Origin: DASTCC01 sp035711465
GTDB taxonomy: Bacteria; Acidobacteriota; Vicinamibacteria; Vicinamibacterales; SCN-69-37
Assembly (NCBI GenBank): GCA_035711465.1
Contig: DASTCC010000278.1
Span: 1 to 31,571 of the forward strand
Direction: 5' to 3'
Length of the DNA: 31,571 nt
Below, one piece after another: positions 1 through 7,363 of this stretch. Below the pieces are notes generated by a model. That model was not told the origin of the DNA. It worked only from the letters and a program-made list of their open reading frames with translations, and ran no database searches. Each line of letters begins with the position of its first letter. The stretch's first letter is position 1. The translations under genes were made by a program, and so were the position numbers.

Positions 1-2664
1 GGACCGTACCAGATCGTCGAGAAGCTCGGCGCAGGCGGAATGGGCGAAGTGTATCGCGCCACCGATGAGGGCCTGGGCCGCGACGTCGCGATCAAGATCC
101 TGCCGGAAACCTTCGCGCGCGATGCCGACCGACTCGCCCGCTTCCAACGCGAGGCCAGGACGCTCGCATCGCTGAATCATCCGAACATCGCCCAGGTCTT
201 CGGGCTCGAGCGCGCGGACGGCCTGCAGGCGCTCGTCATGGAGCTCGTCGACGGCGAGGATCTCTCGGCGCATATCGCGCGCGGCCCGATCGCGCTTGCC
301 GAGACGGTGTCGATCGCGCTGCAAATGGCGCAGGCCCTGGAAGTCGCTCACGAAAGCGGCATCGTGCATCGGGATCTGAAGCCCGCCAACGTCAAGGTGC
401 GCTCCGACGGCGCCGTCAAAGTGCTCGACTTCGGCCTGGCAAAGGCGCTCGGTTCACCCGCGGCGGGCGACTCCGGCCCGACCGCCGACGTCGCGAACTC
501 GCCGACGCTGACGGCGCCCGCGACGCAGATCGGGATGATTCTCGGCACGGCCGCCTACATGGCGCCCGAACAGGCCAAGGGCAAGGCTGTCGATCGCCGC
601 GCAGACATCTGGGCGTTCGGCGTCGTGCTCTACGAGATGCTCACCGGCTCTCGCGCGTTCGAACGCGAAGACGTGTCGGAGACGCTGGCGGCGGTCCTGA
701 CCCGAGATCTGAACTTCGCGACGCTTCCGCCGACGACGCCGGCGAGACTGCGCGTGCTGATCCGCGATTGTCTCGCCCGCGATCCCAGACAGCGCCTGCG
801 CGACATCGGCGACGCACGTCGGGTGCTGGAACAGCTGTCCGCTGGCACTCCCGAGGAGGAGGCCGCGTCGCTCGAACATGGACCAGTTGCCGCGCCGCCG
901 ACCCCGCTCTGGCGGCGCGCATTGCCGTGGGCGGTTGGCGCCGTCGCCGTGGCCGCGGTGTGGCTCGGAACGCGACCGTCGCCGGCGCCGCTCCAGCCCA
1001 CCACCCGCACCACGATCGAACTGCCCGACGGGCTCTCCGTCGTCAGACGCGACCGTGCCCTCGCGCTGTCGCCCGATGGAACGCAACTCGCGCTCGTGTT
1101 GACCGATGCCAGGAACCGCTCTCAGCTGTACCTGCGGGCGATCGCCGATCTCGAGATGCGAGCGCTGGCCAACACCGACGGCGCGACGTATCCCTTCTGG
1201 GCCCCGGACGGCCGCGCCCTTGGGTTCTTTGCCGCGGGCGAGCTGAAGCGAATCGACCTGCCTGACGGGCTGGTCCGCAGCATCACCCCGGCGACGCAGG
1301 CGCGTGGCGGCACCTGGGGACCCGACGACACCGCAGTCTTTGCGGCGGCGAGCGACGAAGCGCAGACCATGACGCGCCTGTTTCGCGTGTCGATGGCGTC
1401 GCCAGGATCTTCGACGGCGGTCGGGCTGGATCCGACCCCTCAGCAGGTCGCCCGGCTGCCGGTGTTCGTCGGTGGCCGTGTCCTGTTCGACTCCCACCAT
1501 CGACTGAACGAGGAAGCCACCGAGCTGCGCGTTCTCGATCTGTCGAGCGGTGAAACGCGCCGGCTCGGCGGCCGCGCTGGTGAGGTCCACTATGTGGCGC
1601 CAGGTTTGCTGGCGTCGCTCAACGATTCGATCCTGACGGTCCAGCCTTTCGATCCGCAGTCGTTCTCCCTTTCCGGGACGCCCGTTGTCCTCGCGTCCGG
1701 AGTCAGCTCGGACCCGAATCGCGGCACCGGGCACGTCTCGTTCCCGCGAAATTCGAACACCAGCTTCGTTTATCTGCAGGATGCGCCGACCCCGATGCGA
1801 CAGCTGACCTGGATCGACGCCGACGGCCGTGAGTCCGGGACGCTGGGCGAGCCGGCCCGGGTTGATTTCATCGCGCCTTCGCCGGACGGCCGTCGCGCGC
1901 TCATCGGGATCGACAATCAGGATGGACACTGGCCCCAGCTCTGGATGATGGATCTCGCTACCGGCAGTCGATCGCCATTCACCGGCCCCCGGGATGGCGG
2001 CCGGAATGTGGCCTGGTCGCCGGACGGTCGACGCGTGGCGTATACGGGTCCGGACACGCGTCTCGTCGTTCGTCCAGCCGACGGCGGAACGGATCGCATC
2101 GTCTTTGGCAATCCCGCTCACTACCACGCCCCGTTCTCCTGGACCGCCGACGGCGCGTCCATCCTCATCGCCGAGTATCGCGGAGTCCGGGGAACGGATC
2201 TCGCCCTGGTTGCCGCTGACGGCAAGGGCGTACCGCGGTACCTGATTGAATCGCCGGCTCAGGAATCGTTCGCACGGCTCTCCCCCGATGGCCGGTGGGT
2301 GGCCTATGTGTCGGACGAGTCCGGCCGCCAGGAACTGTACGTGGCACCGTTTGAAACACCCGGTGCGCGCTGGCCGTTGACGACCACCGGCATGGGATCC
2401 GATGAGTTCGGGTGGCAGTCGAACAGCGAGATCGCGTACATCGGGATCGACGGGCAGGTCCGCTACGTCTTATGGAAGCTCGAGGGAGATCGTCTCACCG
2501 CCAGGAGCGAACGGCCGGCATTCGGCGGGCGAACGATCCCCGGCGTCATCGGGTCTCTCGAGCCGGTGTCCGGACGATATCTCGTGGCCGTGCCGCTGGC
2601 GGGTCAGACCCTCCGCCAGTCGCTCGTCCTCGTGACGAACTGGCAGTCCGCGCTGAAGAAATAA
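1..2664 (+). CDS. Ser/Thr protein kinase with TolB/WD40-like propeller (5' partial)
   Basis: Cytoplasmic Hanks-type kinase fused through one membrane helix to a probable periplasmic sensor propeller. The reading frame is open from base 1, which is already in the glycine-rich loop (GAGGMGEVYRA), so the start lies upstream of the window. Counting from the first codon: VAIK lysine at 32, HRDLKPAN with catalytic Asp at about 125, DFGLAK at about 143, and an APEQ motif after the activation segment. A hydrophobic segment (AVGAVAVAAVWLG) at about 308-321 is followed by roughly 560 residues with repeated SPDG/APDG motifs (SPDGTQLAL, SPDGRRVAYT, SPDGRWVAYVSDESG), typical of TolB/PD40 blades. All kinase catalytic motifs are intact. 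The kinase-propeller architecture is abundant in Acidobacteriota; the ligand and phosphorylation targets cannot be read from sequence. The TAA stop is followed at once by the ATG of a broken second kinase. Confidence 0.95.
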   Translation, partial: GPYQIVEKLGAGGMGEVYRATDEGLGRDVAIKILPETFARDADRLARFQREARTLASLNHPNIAQVFGLERADGLQALVMELVDGEDLSAHIARGPIALAETVSIALQMAQALEVAHESGIVHRDLKPANVKVRSDGAVKVLDFGLAKALGSPAAGDSGPTADVANSPTLTAPATQIGMILGTAAYMAPEQAKGKAVDRRADIWAFGVVLYEMLTGSRAFEREDVSETLAAVLTRDLNFATLPPTTPARLRVLIRDCLARDPRQRLRDIGDARRVLEQLSAGTPEEEAASLEHGPVAAPPTPLWRRALPWAVGAVAVAAVWLGTRPSPAPLQPTTRTTIELPDGLSVVRRDRALALSPDGTQLALVLTDARNRSQLYLRAIADLEMRALANTDGATYPFWAPDGRALGFFAAGELKRIDLPDGLVRSITPATQARGGTWGPDDTAVFAAASDEAQTMTRLFRVSMASPGSSTAVGLDPTPQQVARLPVFVGGRVLFDSHHRLNEEATELRVLDLSSGETRRLGGRAGEVHYVAPGLLASLNDSILTVQPFDPQSFSLSGTPVVLASGVSSDPNRGTGHVSFPRNSNTSFVYLQDAPTPMRQLTWIDADGRESGTLGEPARVDFIAPSPDGRRALIGIDNQDGHWPQLWMMDLATGSRSPFTGPRDGGRNVAWSPDGRRVAYTGPDTRLVVRPADGGTDRIVFGNPAHYHAPFSWTADGASILIAEYRGVRGTDLALVAADGKGVPRYLIESPAQESFARLSPDGRWVAYVSDESGRQELYVAPFETPGARWPLTTTGMGSDEFGWQSNSEIAYIGIDGQVRYVLWKLEGDRLTARSERPAFGGRTIPGVIGSLEPVSGRYLVAVPLAGQTLRQSLVLVTNWQSALKK

Positions 2665-2730
2665 ATGATGGTCGGTGCGACGCTCGGTCCGTACGTCGTC
2701 CGATCAAAACTCGGTGAAGGCGGCATGGGT
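2665..2730 (+). pseudogene. 5' stub of a second Ser/Thr kinase gene
   Basis: Directly after the TAA of the upstream kinase, ATGATG opens a frame reading MMVGATLGPYVVRSKLGEGG and then MG. This is the N-terminus and glycine-rich loop of another kinase (compare GPYQIVEKLGAGGMGEVYRA at the window start). Kinase similarity stops after GGMG; the next codons (STRAGP...) are unrelated. No further kinase motifs (VAIK lysine, HRD, DFG) occur on the plus strand before the next genes. Convergent vapC ends only 17 bp downstream. I infer that a tandem kinase gene lost everything after its first 22 codons when the toxin-antitoxin block arrived or by an associated deletion. The frame stays open to 3009 but runs antisense through vapC, so I do not count that part as protein. 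Confidence 0.75.
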
Positions 2731-2746
2731 TCCACGAGGGCGGGCC

Positions 2747-3193
2747 CTATTCCTCCAGAAGGAGCAGCGAACCTGCGCGACCGCGGAAGGCGCGATCGAA
2801 AGTCACCAGCGTCAGCTGTGCGGCGCCGGCGAACGCCGCAAGATACGCGTCGGCCCACGCCTTCGGGGACGCGGTCTTCATCCTGGTCAGCGACCGGAAT
2901 CTGCGGTCGAGCCCCGGCGGCTCCTCGAGAAATCCGACCCGGCTGTCCTCGAGCCAACGGTCGTAGACCGCCCATGCCTGGGTCTGCGTCAGCACGTCCT
3001 CACCCATGACAGCTGCGGCCGTCAGCAAGCGAAGAAAGCCGAGTTGCGTGAACCGGCTGAAGTGCAGGGTGACCTCGGGCTCGAGCGAGGCGTACCAGTC
3101 GATCGCGACCTCGTGATGGACGTGGACGGCGTGCGTGAGCGCCACCCAGACGTTGATATCAGGGAAAAGAAATGGCGTCGTAGATACGGGCAT
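2747..3193 (-). CDS. vapC: VapC-type PIN-domain ribonuclease toxin
   Basis: 148-aa PIN-domain protein, presumably the RNase toxin of a type II toxin-antitoxin pair. Visible features are the N-terminal FLFPDINVWVAL with acidic residue D12, FSRFTQLGFLRLL (the TQ variant of the helix that carries the second acidic residue in other VapCs), KAWADAYLAAF with an Asp, and LVTFDRAF with the last Asp. Length and motif order fit the family. The only plausible start is ATG at 3193, because the vapB stop codon overlaps the D12 region. The two genes therefore overlap by 35 bp and are probably translationally coupled. The gene is convergent with the truncated kinase stub, so it may mark the insertion or deletion breakpoint. 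The RNA target is unknown. Confidence 0.9.
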   Translation of the reverse strand: MPVSTTPFLFPDINVWVALTHAVHVHHEVAIDWYASLEPEVTLHFSRFTQLGFLRLLTAAAVMGEDVLTQTQAWAVYDRWLEDSRVGFLEEPPGLDRRFRSLTRMKTASPKAWADAYLAAFAGAAQLTLVTFDRAFRGRAGSLLLLEE

Positions 3194-3389
3194 TGTCGAT
3201 CCGCAGCGATCCCGGTCGTTTGGATTTCACGAGCGGCAGCGTCACCCGCCGCCTCGGACCATCCGGGCGGCGCTTGAGGATGTGCTCGACGCCCTGCAGA
3301 ATGAGTGCTCTGGTCGAACGGCCCTCACCGGCCGCCCGCGCCTTGAGTTTCCGGTAGAGCGCATCGGGAATGTCGACGGTCGTGCGCAT
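3159..3389 (-). CDS. vapB: VapB-type ribbon-helix-helix antitoxin
   Basis: 76-aa protein. Its N-terminus (MRTTVDIPDALYRKLKARAA, then EGRSTRALILQGVEHIL) is a typical ribbon-helix-helix DNA-binding and dimerisation domain, about residues 1-40. The basic, flexible C-terminal half (RRPDGPRRRVTLPLVKSKRPG...) would thread into the PIN toxin. It is the first gene of the pair and overlaps vapC by 35 bp. It probably autorepresses the operon by binding the AT-rich inverted repeat just upstream (3402-3413). No clear Shine-Dalgarno sequence precedes the ATG, so translation may be leaderless or weakly initiated. Assignment rests on the RHH pattern and the adjacent vapC. Confidence 0.88.
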   Translation of the reverse strand: MRTTVDIPDALYRKLKARAAGEGRSTRALILQGVEHILKRRPDGPRRRVTLPLVKSKRPGSLRIDNARIYDAISFP

Positions 3390-3413
3390 ACGGTAATTGT
3401 GCCATATTTATGG
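3390..3413 (-). promoter_or_regulatory. AT-rich vapBC promoter/operator with inverted repeat
   Basis: Just upstream of vapB lies an AT-rich island in otherwise GC-rich DNA. It contains the inverted repeat CCATA-AA-TATGG (3402-3413) and then CACAATTACCGT up to the start codon. Position and symmetry suit an RHH antitoxin operator overlapping the promoter. No exact -35/-10 pair can be assigned; the site is inferred. Confidence 0.45.
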
Positions 3414-3497
3414 CGGCCCCGGCTCGCTTCCTCGCGTTCAAGACCTCAACCGGAATGTGACGGCTCAAGGTGATCAGGTGGAAAGTAAACTCCTCCC

Positions 3498-4190
3498 ATG
3501 ACGAAGACCGCCGTCCTCAATCTGCTCAAAGAGAACCGCGACGCGCGAGGCGTGGCGAACTGGAAGGCGCTGGGCGCCCGCACGGGCGGATTGGCCAGCT
3601 ACGGCATCGGCCTCACCAGGCTCCGTGCGATTGCGAAACAGGTGGGCCGCGATCACGATCTCGCGCTCAAACTCTGGAACGAACCCAATCACGACGCGAA
3701 GGTCGTCGCGCTCCTCACCGACGATCCAAGACAACTCACGCGCGACCAGGTCGAAAAGCAGGTCGACGGCGCGGGGCCGGGACTGCTCAGCCATGTGCTC
3801 AGTTCGTGCGATGCGACCCTGCCCAAGTCCCCGATCGCATTCGAGATCGCGAAGGACTGGATGGCGAGCAAGGACCCCGTCCGCCGCGGTTGCGCTTACG
3901 GATTGGTCTACGAGCTGGCCAAGAACAAGAAAGACGCGCGGCTCACCGACGAGTTCTTTCTCGGCTGCGTGAAGAGGATCGGCAAGACGATCGCGAAAGA
4001 GGAGAACCGGGTGCGCGTCGGCATGGGCGGCGCGCTGATCAGCATCGGCAAGCGCAACCGGAAGCTGAACGCCTCGGCGATCGAGGTCGCCACCGCCATA
4101 GGCCCGATCCATTTCAGCGAGACGTGCGAGCCGATGGACGTGCTCAAGCACCTAACCAGCGACGGCCTGCGCAGCAGGCTCGGGACTTGA
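3498..4190 (+). CDS. DNA alkylation repair protein, AlkD/HEAT-like
   Basis: 230-aa soluble, helical protein. The pattern resembles the AlkD-like HEAT-repeat DNA glycosylase family (COG4912): an N-terminal helical segment, GIGLTRLRAIAKQ, then LALKLWNEPNHDAKVVALL, matching the family's LW...H-[DE]-[AR] signature, and later helical repeats (FEIAKDWMASKDPVRRGCAYG). Such proteins excise alkylated bases, but the catalytic Asp and aromatic residues cannot be placed confidently by eye. ATG 3498 is the first start after an in-frame TAA (3486-3488). The Shine-Dalgarno sequence is weak; a GGTGGAAAG stretch lies somewhat far upstream. It stands alone on the plus strand between vapBC and the ADOP block and converges on the permease with only 4 bp between stops. 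The likeliest alternative is a structural HEAT protein without glycosylase activity. Confidence 0.75.
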   Translation: MTKTAVLNLLKENRDARGVANWKALGARTGGLASYGIGLTRLRAIAKQVGRDHDLALKLWNEPNHDAKVVALLTDDPRQLTRDQVEKQVDGAGPGLLSHVLSSCDATLPKSPIAFEIAKDWMASKDPVRRGCAYGLVYELAKNKKDARLTDEFFLGCVKRIGKTIAKEENRVRVGMGGALISIGKRNRKLNASAIEVATAIGPIHFSETCEPMDVLKHLTSDGLRSRLGT

Positions 4191-4194
4191 GCCC

Positions 4195-6963
4195 TTACTC
4201 CGTTCGCAGTGCCGCCGTCGGTTCGATGTTGAGCGCGCGTCGTGTCGGCACCACGCACGCCAGCAGGCAAACGCCCAGCATGACAATCCCGTAGCCCACG
4301 ATCATGGCGATGGCCTCCAGGGTGAGGTCGGTCTCGTATCCCGGGAACTCGGTGTACCTGATCAGTACGGCACCGGTGAGCACGAACGCCGTGCCGATGA
4401 CGACGCCAAGCGCGACCTGGATCAGGGGCCGCCGGAAGGTCGCGGCGATGACGCGCAGGCGACTGGCGCCGAGGGCGACGCGGACGCCAATCTCGCGCGT
4501 CCGCCTGGCGACGGTAAAAGACAACACCGCGTAGATCCCGGCGAGCGACAGGACGATCGCGACGCTGGACAACACCGTCGTCATTCGCCGCCACATCGTC
4601 ATGGTCCAGACGAGGTCGTTGTTGGCCTCGTTGACGCGCTGCAGGGTGACGAGCCTCAATGAGGGATCGATAGCCGTGGCCGCGTCGCGGAGCTTCGGCG
4701 CGATCGCCAACGGATCGCCGCCGCGCACGTGCACCATCATGTGCACCTGATCGAACCGATCCGGCGTCGCCGGCAGGTAGAAGCCGGCGGCGCGCCCGCG
4801 CTCTGTCGGCGTGCCGACGCCGAGATCGCGGACGACGCCGACCACTTCGTACCAGTCACCGGGTTCCGGGCGACCGTCCGGGTTTCCCGGCGCCCAACGC
4901 CGGACTGGCGGTCCCGGGTAGCGGAAGCGCACCTGCTGACCCACCGCGTGGCGGCCCTGCAGCACCTGATCGACGAAGCTCTGATCGACGATCGCCACGC
5001 GCGAGCCGGCGGCCGCGTCCGCGACGGTGAATCCGCGGCCGGCAAGAACCGGTGCGTCCAGGACCTCGAAGTACGACGGATCGACTGCCGCGACCGTCGC
5101 CACGCGCAAGGGACCGTTCGCGTCCGAATCCGCTGACGCGGCGTCGGACGAGGTGGGGTCGTAGCCCATCTCGATGAGCTTCTGCGGGCGCCCCGTCGTC
5201 GGGACGCGCTCCGAGAACGTCACGCCGCCGACGCCCGGTTCGGCGATCACTTTCAGGCGCAGCGCCTCGAGCGTGGCGGCGAGCCGCGCGTTGCGCCCGG
5301 ACGCGGCGGCGACGGCGTTCGCGCCGGCCGCAACCGGATCGTCCCGTTCGATCTGCACGGCAAGGTATTGCTCGTGCGCGAAGCCGGCGTCGAAGTCCAG
5401 GACCAGACGCAGTTGCGACTGTTCCCAGTACACGACTACGGGGAACATCACCGTGGCCGCCACCTGCGCCACGATCACCACGGTCCAGACGCCGCCGAAC
5501 TGCTGGCCGCCGCTGCCGGCCGTCGACTGTTTCAACTGACGGCTCATGCCGCGCGTGATCTTCAGCGCCGGCATGATTCCGGCGACGGCCGCGCTCGCCA
5601 CCGTCAGCACGATCGCGGCGGCGAAGGCGCGGGGCGACAGGCCAAGATCGGCCCAGAAGGGCAGGCGGCCCAGGTTGGTCTCGAGAAAGGTCATGCCCCA
5701 GGTGCGCAGCGCGAAGTCGGCCGCGGTGACGCCGACGACCGCCGCGACGCCGCCGAGGACCAGCGCTTCGGCGAACATCTGCGCGACGATCCGGCCGCGG
5801 CTCGCCCCGAGCGCCGTCCGCACCACGAGATCGGCCTCGCGCGATGCCGCGCGCGCGAACAGCAGCAGGCCGACGTTGCCGCAGATGAGGGTCAGCAGCA
5901 GCGCGACGACGAAGTAAATCGAGTACAGGAGCGCCATCTCGCTGGGGCCCTCGGGCATGAGGATCATCGCGTAGGGTCTCACTCGGGGCTCGAGATGCTG
6001 ATGCGTCGCCGGTGACATCGTCGCGGCGCGCCGGCCCGCCGTCGTCAACTCCGCTTGCGCGGTTTGCAGCGTTTCACCGGGAGCGAGCCGGGCGAAGACG
6101 GAGATCGCGGGGCCGGAGCGCGGCGCTTGATCGAGCAGGGCGGTCTTGAGCGGCAGCCAGACGTCGTGCGAAATCGGAAACTCGAAGCCCTCGCGCATGA
6201 CGCCGACCACCGTGTAGTGCCCGGTGCCGAGCTGGACGACGCGTCCGAGCACGTTCGGATCGCTGTCGAACCGCGTGATCCAGACGTTGTGGCCGATGAC
6301 CACCACTGCCGGCGCCGCCGGCTCCTGATCGGCTTCGACCAGCACCCGGCCCATCAGTGGCTCGCCGTCGGCGACCCGGAATCCCGAGACGCTCATCTCG
6401 GCGACGTTCACCGGACGCGTGTCGCCGCCGGCGACGACGAGATTGCGGCTCGAGTGGCGCCAGGCGCCGATGTCGATCACCGACTGGAGCGACTGCCGCC
6501 ACTCGAGGAAGTCGTGGAGAACCCGTTCCTCCTGTTCGTTCCCGGCGACGTCGACGCTGCGAATCTCGACCAGGCGCGCGCCATCGGAGAGCGGCAGCGT
6601 GGGGTTGGTGAAGAGCCCCACCATCTGAAAGATGACGAGGCCGACCCAGATCGCGAAGGCCATCGCGATGCCGCCGATGATGGTCAGGCCGGGATACTTG
6701 ACGAGCATCCGGACGCCGAGCTTCAGGTCCATGGGCCAGCCGGCGAGCCAGCGGAACATTCGCGCGTCGCGCTGATGTTCCTTCACCTGCTCGACGCCGC
6801 CGAAGGCCCGCCGCGCGGCGTAGCGCGCGTCCTCCGGGCTCATGCCTGTGGCGACGTACTGATCTTCGAGGAGCTGCAGATGCGAGCGGATCTCGCGCGC
6901 CAGCTCCCGTTCGGCGCGGTGCGAGCGAAACGACGACAACAGGCGGAGAATGGTGCGGCGCAT
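4195..6963 (-). CDS. ADOP-family MacB/FtsX-like permease 1
   Basis: 922-aa inner-membrane protein of the acidobacterial duplicated orphan permease (ADOP) type. Order: an N-terminal helical prefix (RAERELAREIRSHLQLLEDQ, to about residue 70), TM1 within YPGLTIIGGIAMAFAIWVGL, a MacB-like periplasmic domain, a first FtsX core (IYFVVALLLTLICGNVGLLL followed by the VVRTALGASRGRI coupling motif), a second periplasmic domain, a second FtsX core with EIGVRVALGASRLRVI, and a conserved end (NIEPTAALRTE). Two FtsX units in one chain and no adjacent ABC ATPase gene are hallmarks of this family. The ATG lies 4 bp after the PadR stop, so the two are almost certainly co-transcribed. By analogy with MacB it may move a peptide or lipid, or act in mechanotransmission; the substrate is unknown. 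Confidence 0.92.
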   Translation of the reverse strand: MRRTILRLLSSFRSHRAERELAREIRSHLQLLEDQYVATGMSPEDARYAARRAFGGVEQVKEHQRDARMFRWLAGWPMDLKLGVRMLVKYPGLTIIGGIAMAFAIWVGLVIFQMVGLFTNPTLPLSDGARLVEIRSVDVAGNEQEERVLHDFLEWRQSLQSVIDIGAWRHSSRNLVVAGGDTRPVNVAEMSVSGFRVADGEPLMGRVLVEADQEPAAPAVVVIGHNVWITRFDSDPNVLGRVVQLGTGHYTVVGVMREGFEFPISHDVWLPLKTALLDQAPRSGPAISVFARLAPGETLQTAQAELTTAGRRAATMSPATHQHLEPRVRPYAMILMPEGPSEMALLYSIYFVVALLLTLICGNVGLLLFARAASREADLVVRTALGASRGRIVAQMFAEALVLGGVAAVVGVTAADFALRTWGMTFLETNLGRLPFWADLGLSPRAFAAAIVLTVASAAVAGIMPALKITRGMSRQLKQSTAGSGGQQFGGVWTVVIVAQVAATVMFPVVVYWEQSQLRLVLDFDAGFAHEQYLAVQIERDDPVAAGANAVAAASGRNARLAATLEALRLKVIAEPGVGGVTFSERVPTTGRPQKLIEMGYDPTSSDAASADSDANGPLRVATVAAVDPSYFEVLDAPVLAGRGFTVADAAAGSRVAIVDQSFVDQVLQGRHAVGQQVRFRYPGPPVRRWAPGNPDGRPEPGDWYEVVGVVRDLGVGTPTERGRAAGFYLPATPDRFDQVHMMVHVRGGDPLAIAPKLRDAATAIDPSLRLVTLQRVNEANNDLVWTMTMWRRMTTVLSSVAIVLSLAGIYAVLSFTVARRTREIGVRVALGASRLRVIAATFRRPLIQVALGVVIGTAFVLTGAVLIRYTEFPGYETDLTLEAIAMIVGYGIVMLGVCLLACVVPTRRALNIEPTAALRTE

Positions 6964-6967
6964 GAGC

Positions 6968-7309
6968 TCAGTTCTCGAGCAGGAGCTTGTCGACGAGCCC
7001 GGCGAGCCGGCGCCAGCGCTCCGTCTGTGCCGTCAGGGCGCGTTCCCCCGCGCGCGTCAGCGAGTAGAACTTGGCTTCGCGGTTGGATTCCGTCCGGCCC
7101 CAGGCGCCCTTGATCCAGCCCTTCTGCTCCATGCGGACGAGCGCCGGATACAGCGTGCCCTGGTTGAGCGACAGCGGATGATCCGACACGTGCTCGAGGC
7201 GCGTGGCGAGCGCGTAGGAATGGAGCGGCCCCATCGTGGAGAGGGCGCGGAGGATGATCAGATCGAGCGTGCCCTGCAGCAGCTCGACGTTCTTATCTCC
7301 ACTTGACAT
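6968..7309 (-). CDS. PadR-family transcriptional regulator 1
   Basis: 113-aa winged-helix repressor with the PadR signature: LLQGTLDLIILRAL at the N-terminus, YALATRLEHVS, then LSLNQGTLYPALVRMEQKGW (recognition helix and wing) and KFYSLTRAGERAL. The short C-terminal helix (RWRRLAGLVDKLLLEN) serves dimerisation in this family. It is the first gene of a two-gene unit with ADOP permease 1 and presumably represses it. The start ATG at 7309 lies inside an inverted repeat (7304-7326), consistent with autoregulation. The upstream neighbour (ADOP permease 2) ends 54 bp before this start. Confidence 0.93.
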   Translation of the reverse strand: MSSGDKNVELLQGTLDLIILRALSTMGPLHSYALATRLEHVSDHPLSLNQGTLYPALVRMEQKGWIKGAWGRTESNREAKFYSLTRAGERALTAQTERWRRLAGLVDKLLLEN

Positions 7310-7326
7310 ACTAGTGGACGATGTCA
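7304..7326 (-). promoter_or_regulatory. Probable PadR operator overlapping the padR1 start codon
   Basis: Perfect inverted repeat TGACAT-N11-ATGTCA whose right arm (minus-strand reading) contains the padR start codon. A second symmetry, CCACT-N9-AGTGG, overlaps it. PadR proteins commonly bind ATGT/ACAT-type dyads, so this is a credible autorepression site. A TTGACT element lies further upstream, but no good -10 is spaced correctly from it. Confidence 0.5.
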
Positions 7327-7363
7327 GCCTTGCACCGGGAAGTCAAGTGCAGGAGCCGACGAT

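Noticed and set aside
454..2127. 557-codon open frame on the minus strand inside the kinase gene
   Set aside because: Arg/Gly/Ala-rich antisense sequence typical of high-GC DNA. The plus strand carries intact kinase and propeller motifs.
3470..4294. 274-codon plus-strand frame overlapping the alkylation repair gene
   Set aside because: Different phase with Arg/Gln-rich nonsense composition; the 3498 frame shows the HEAT-like pattern.
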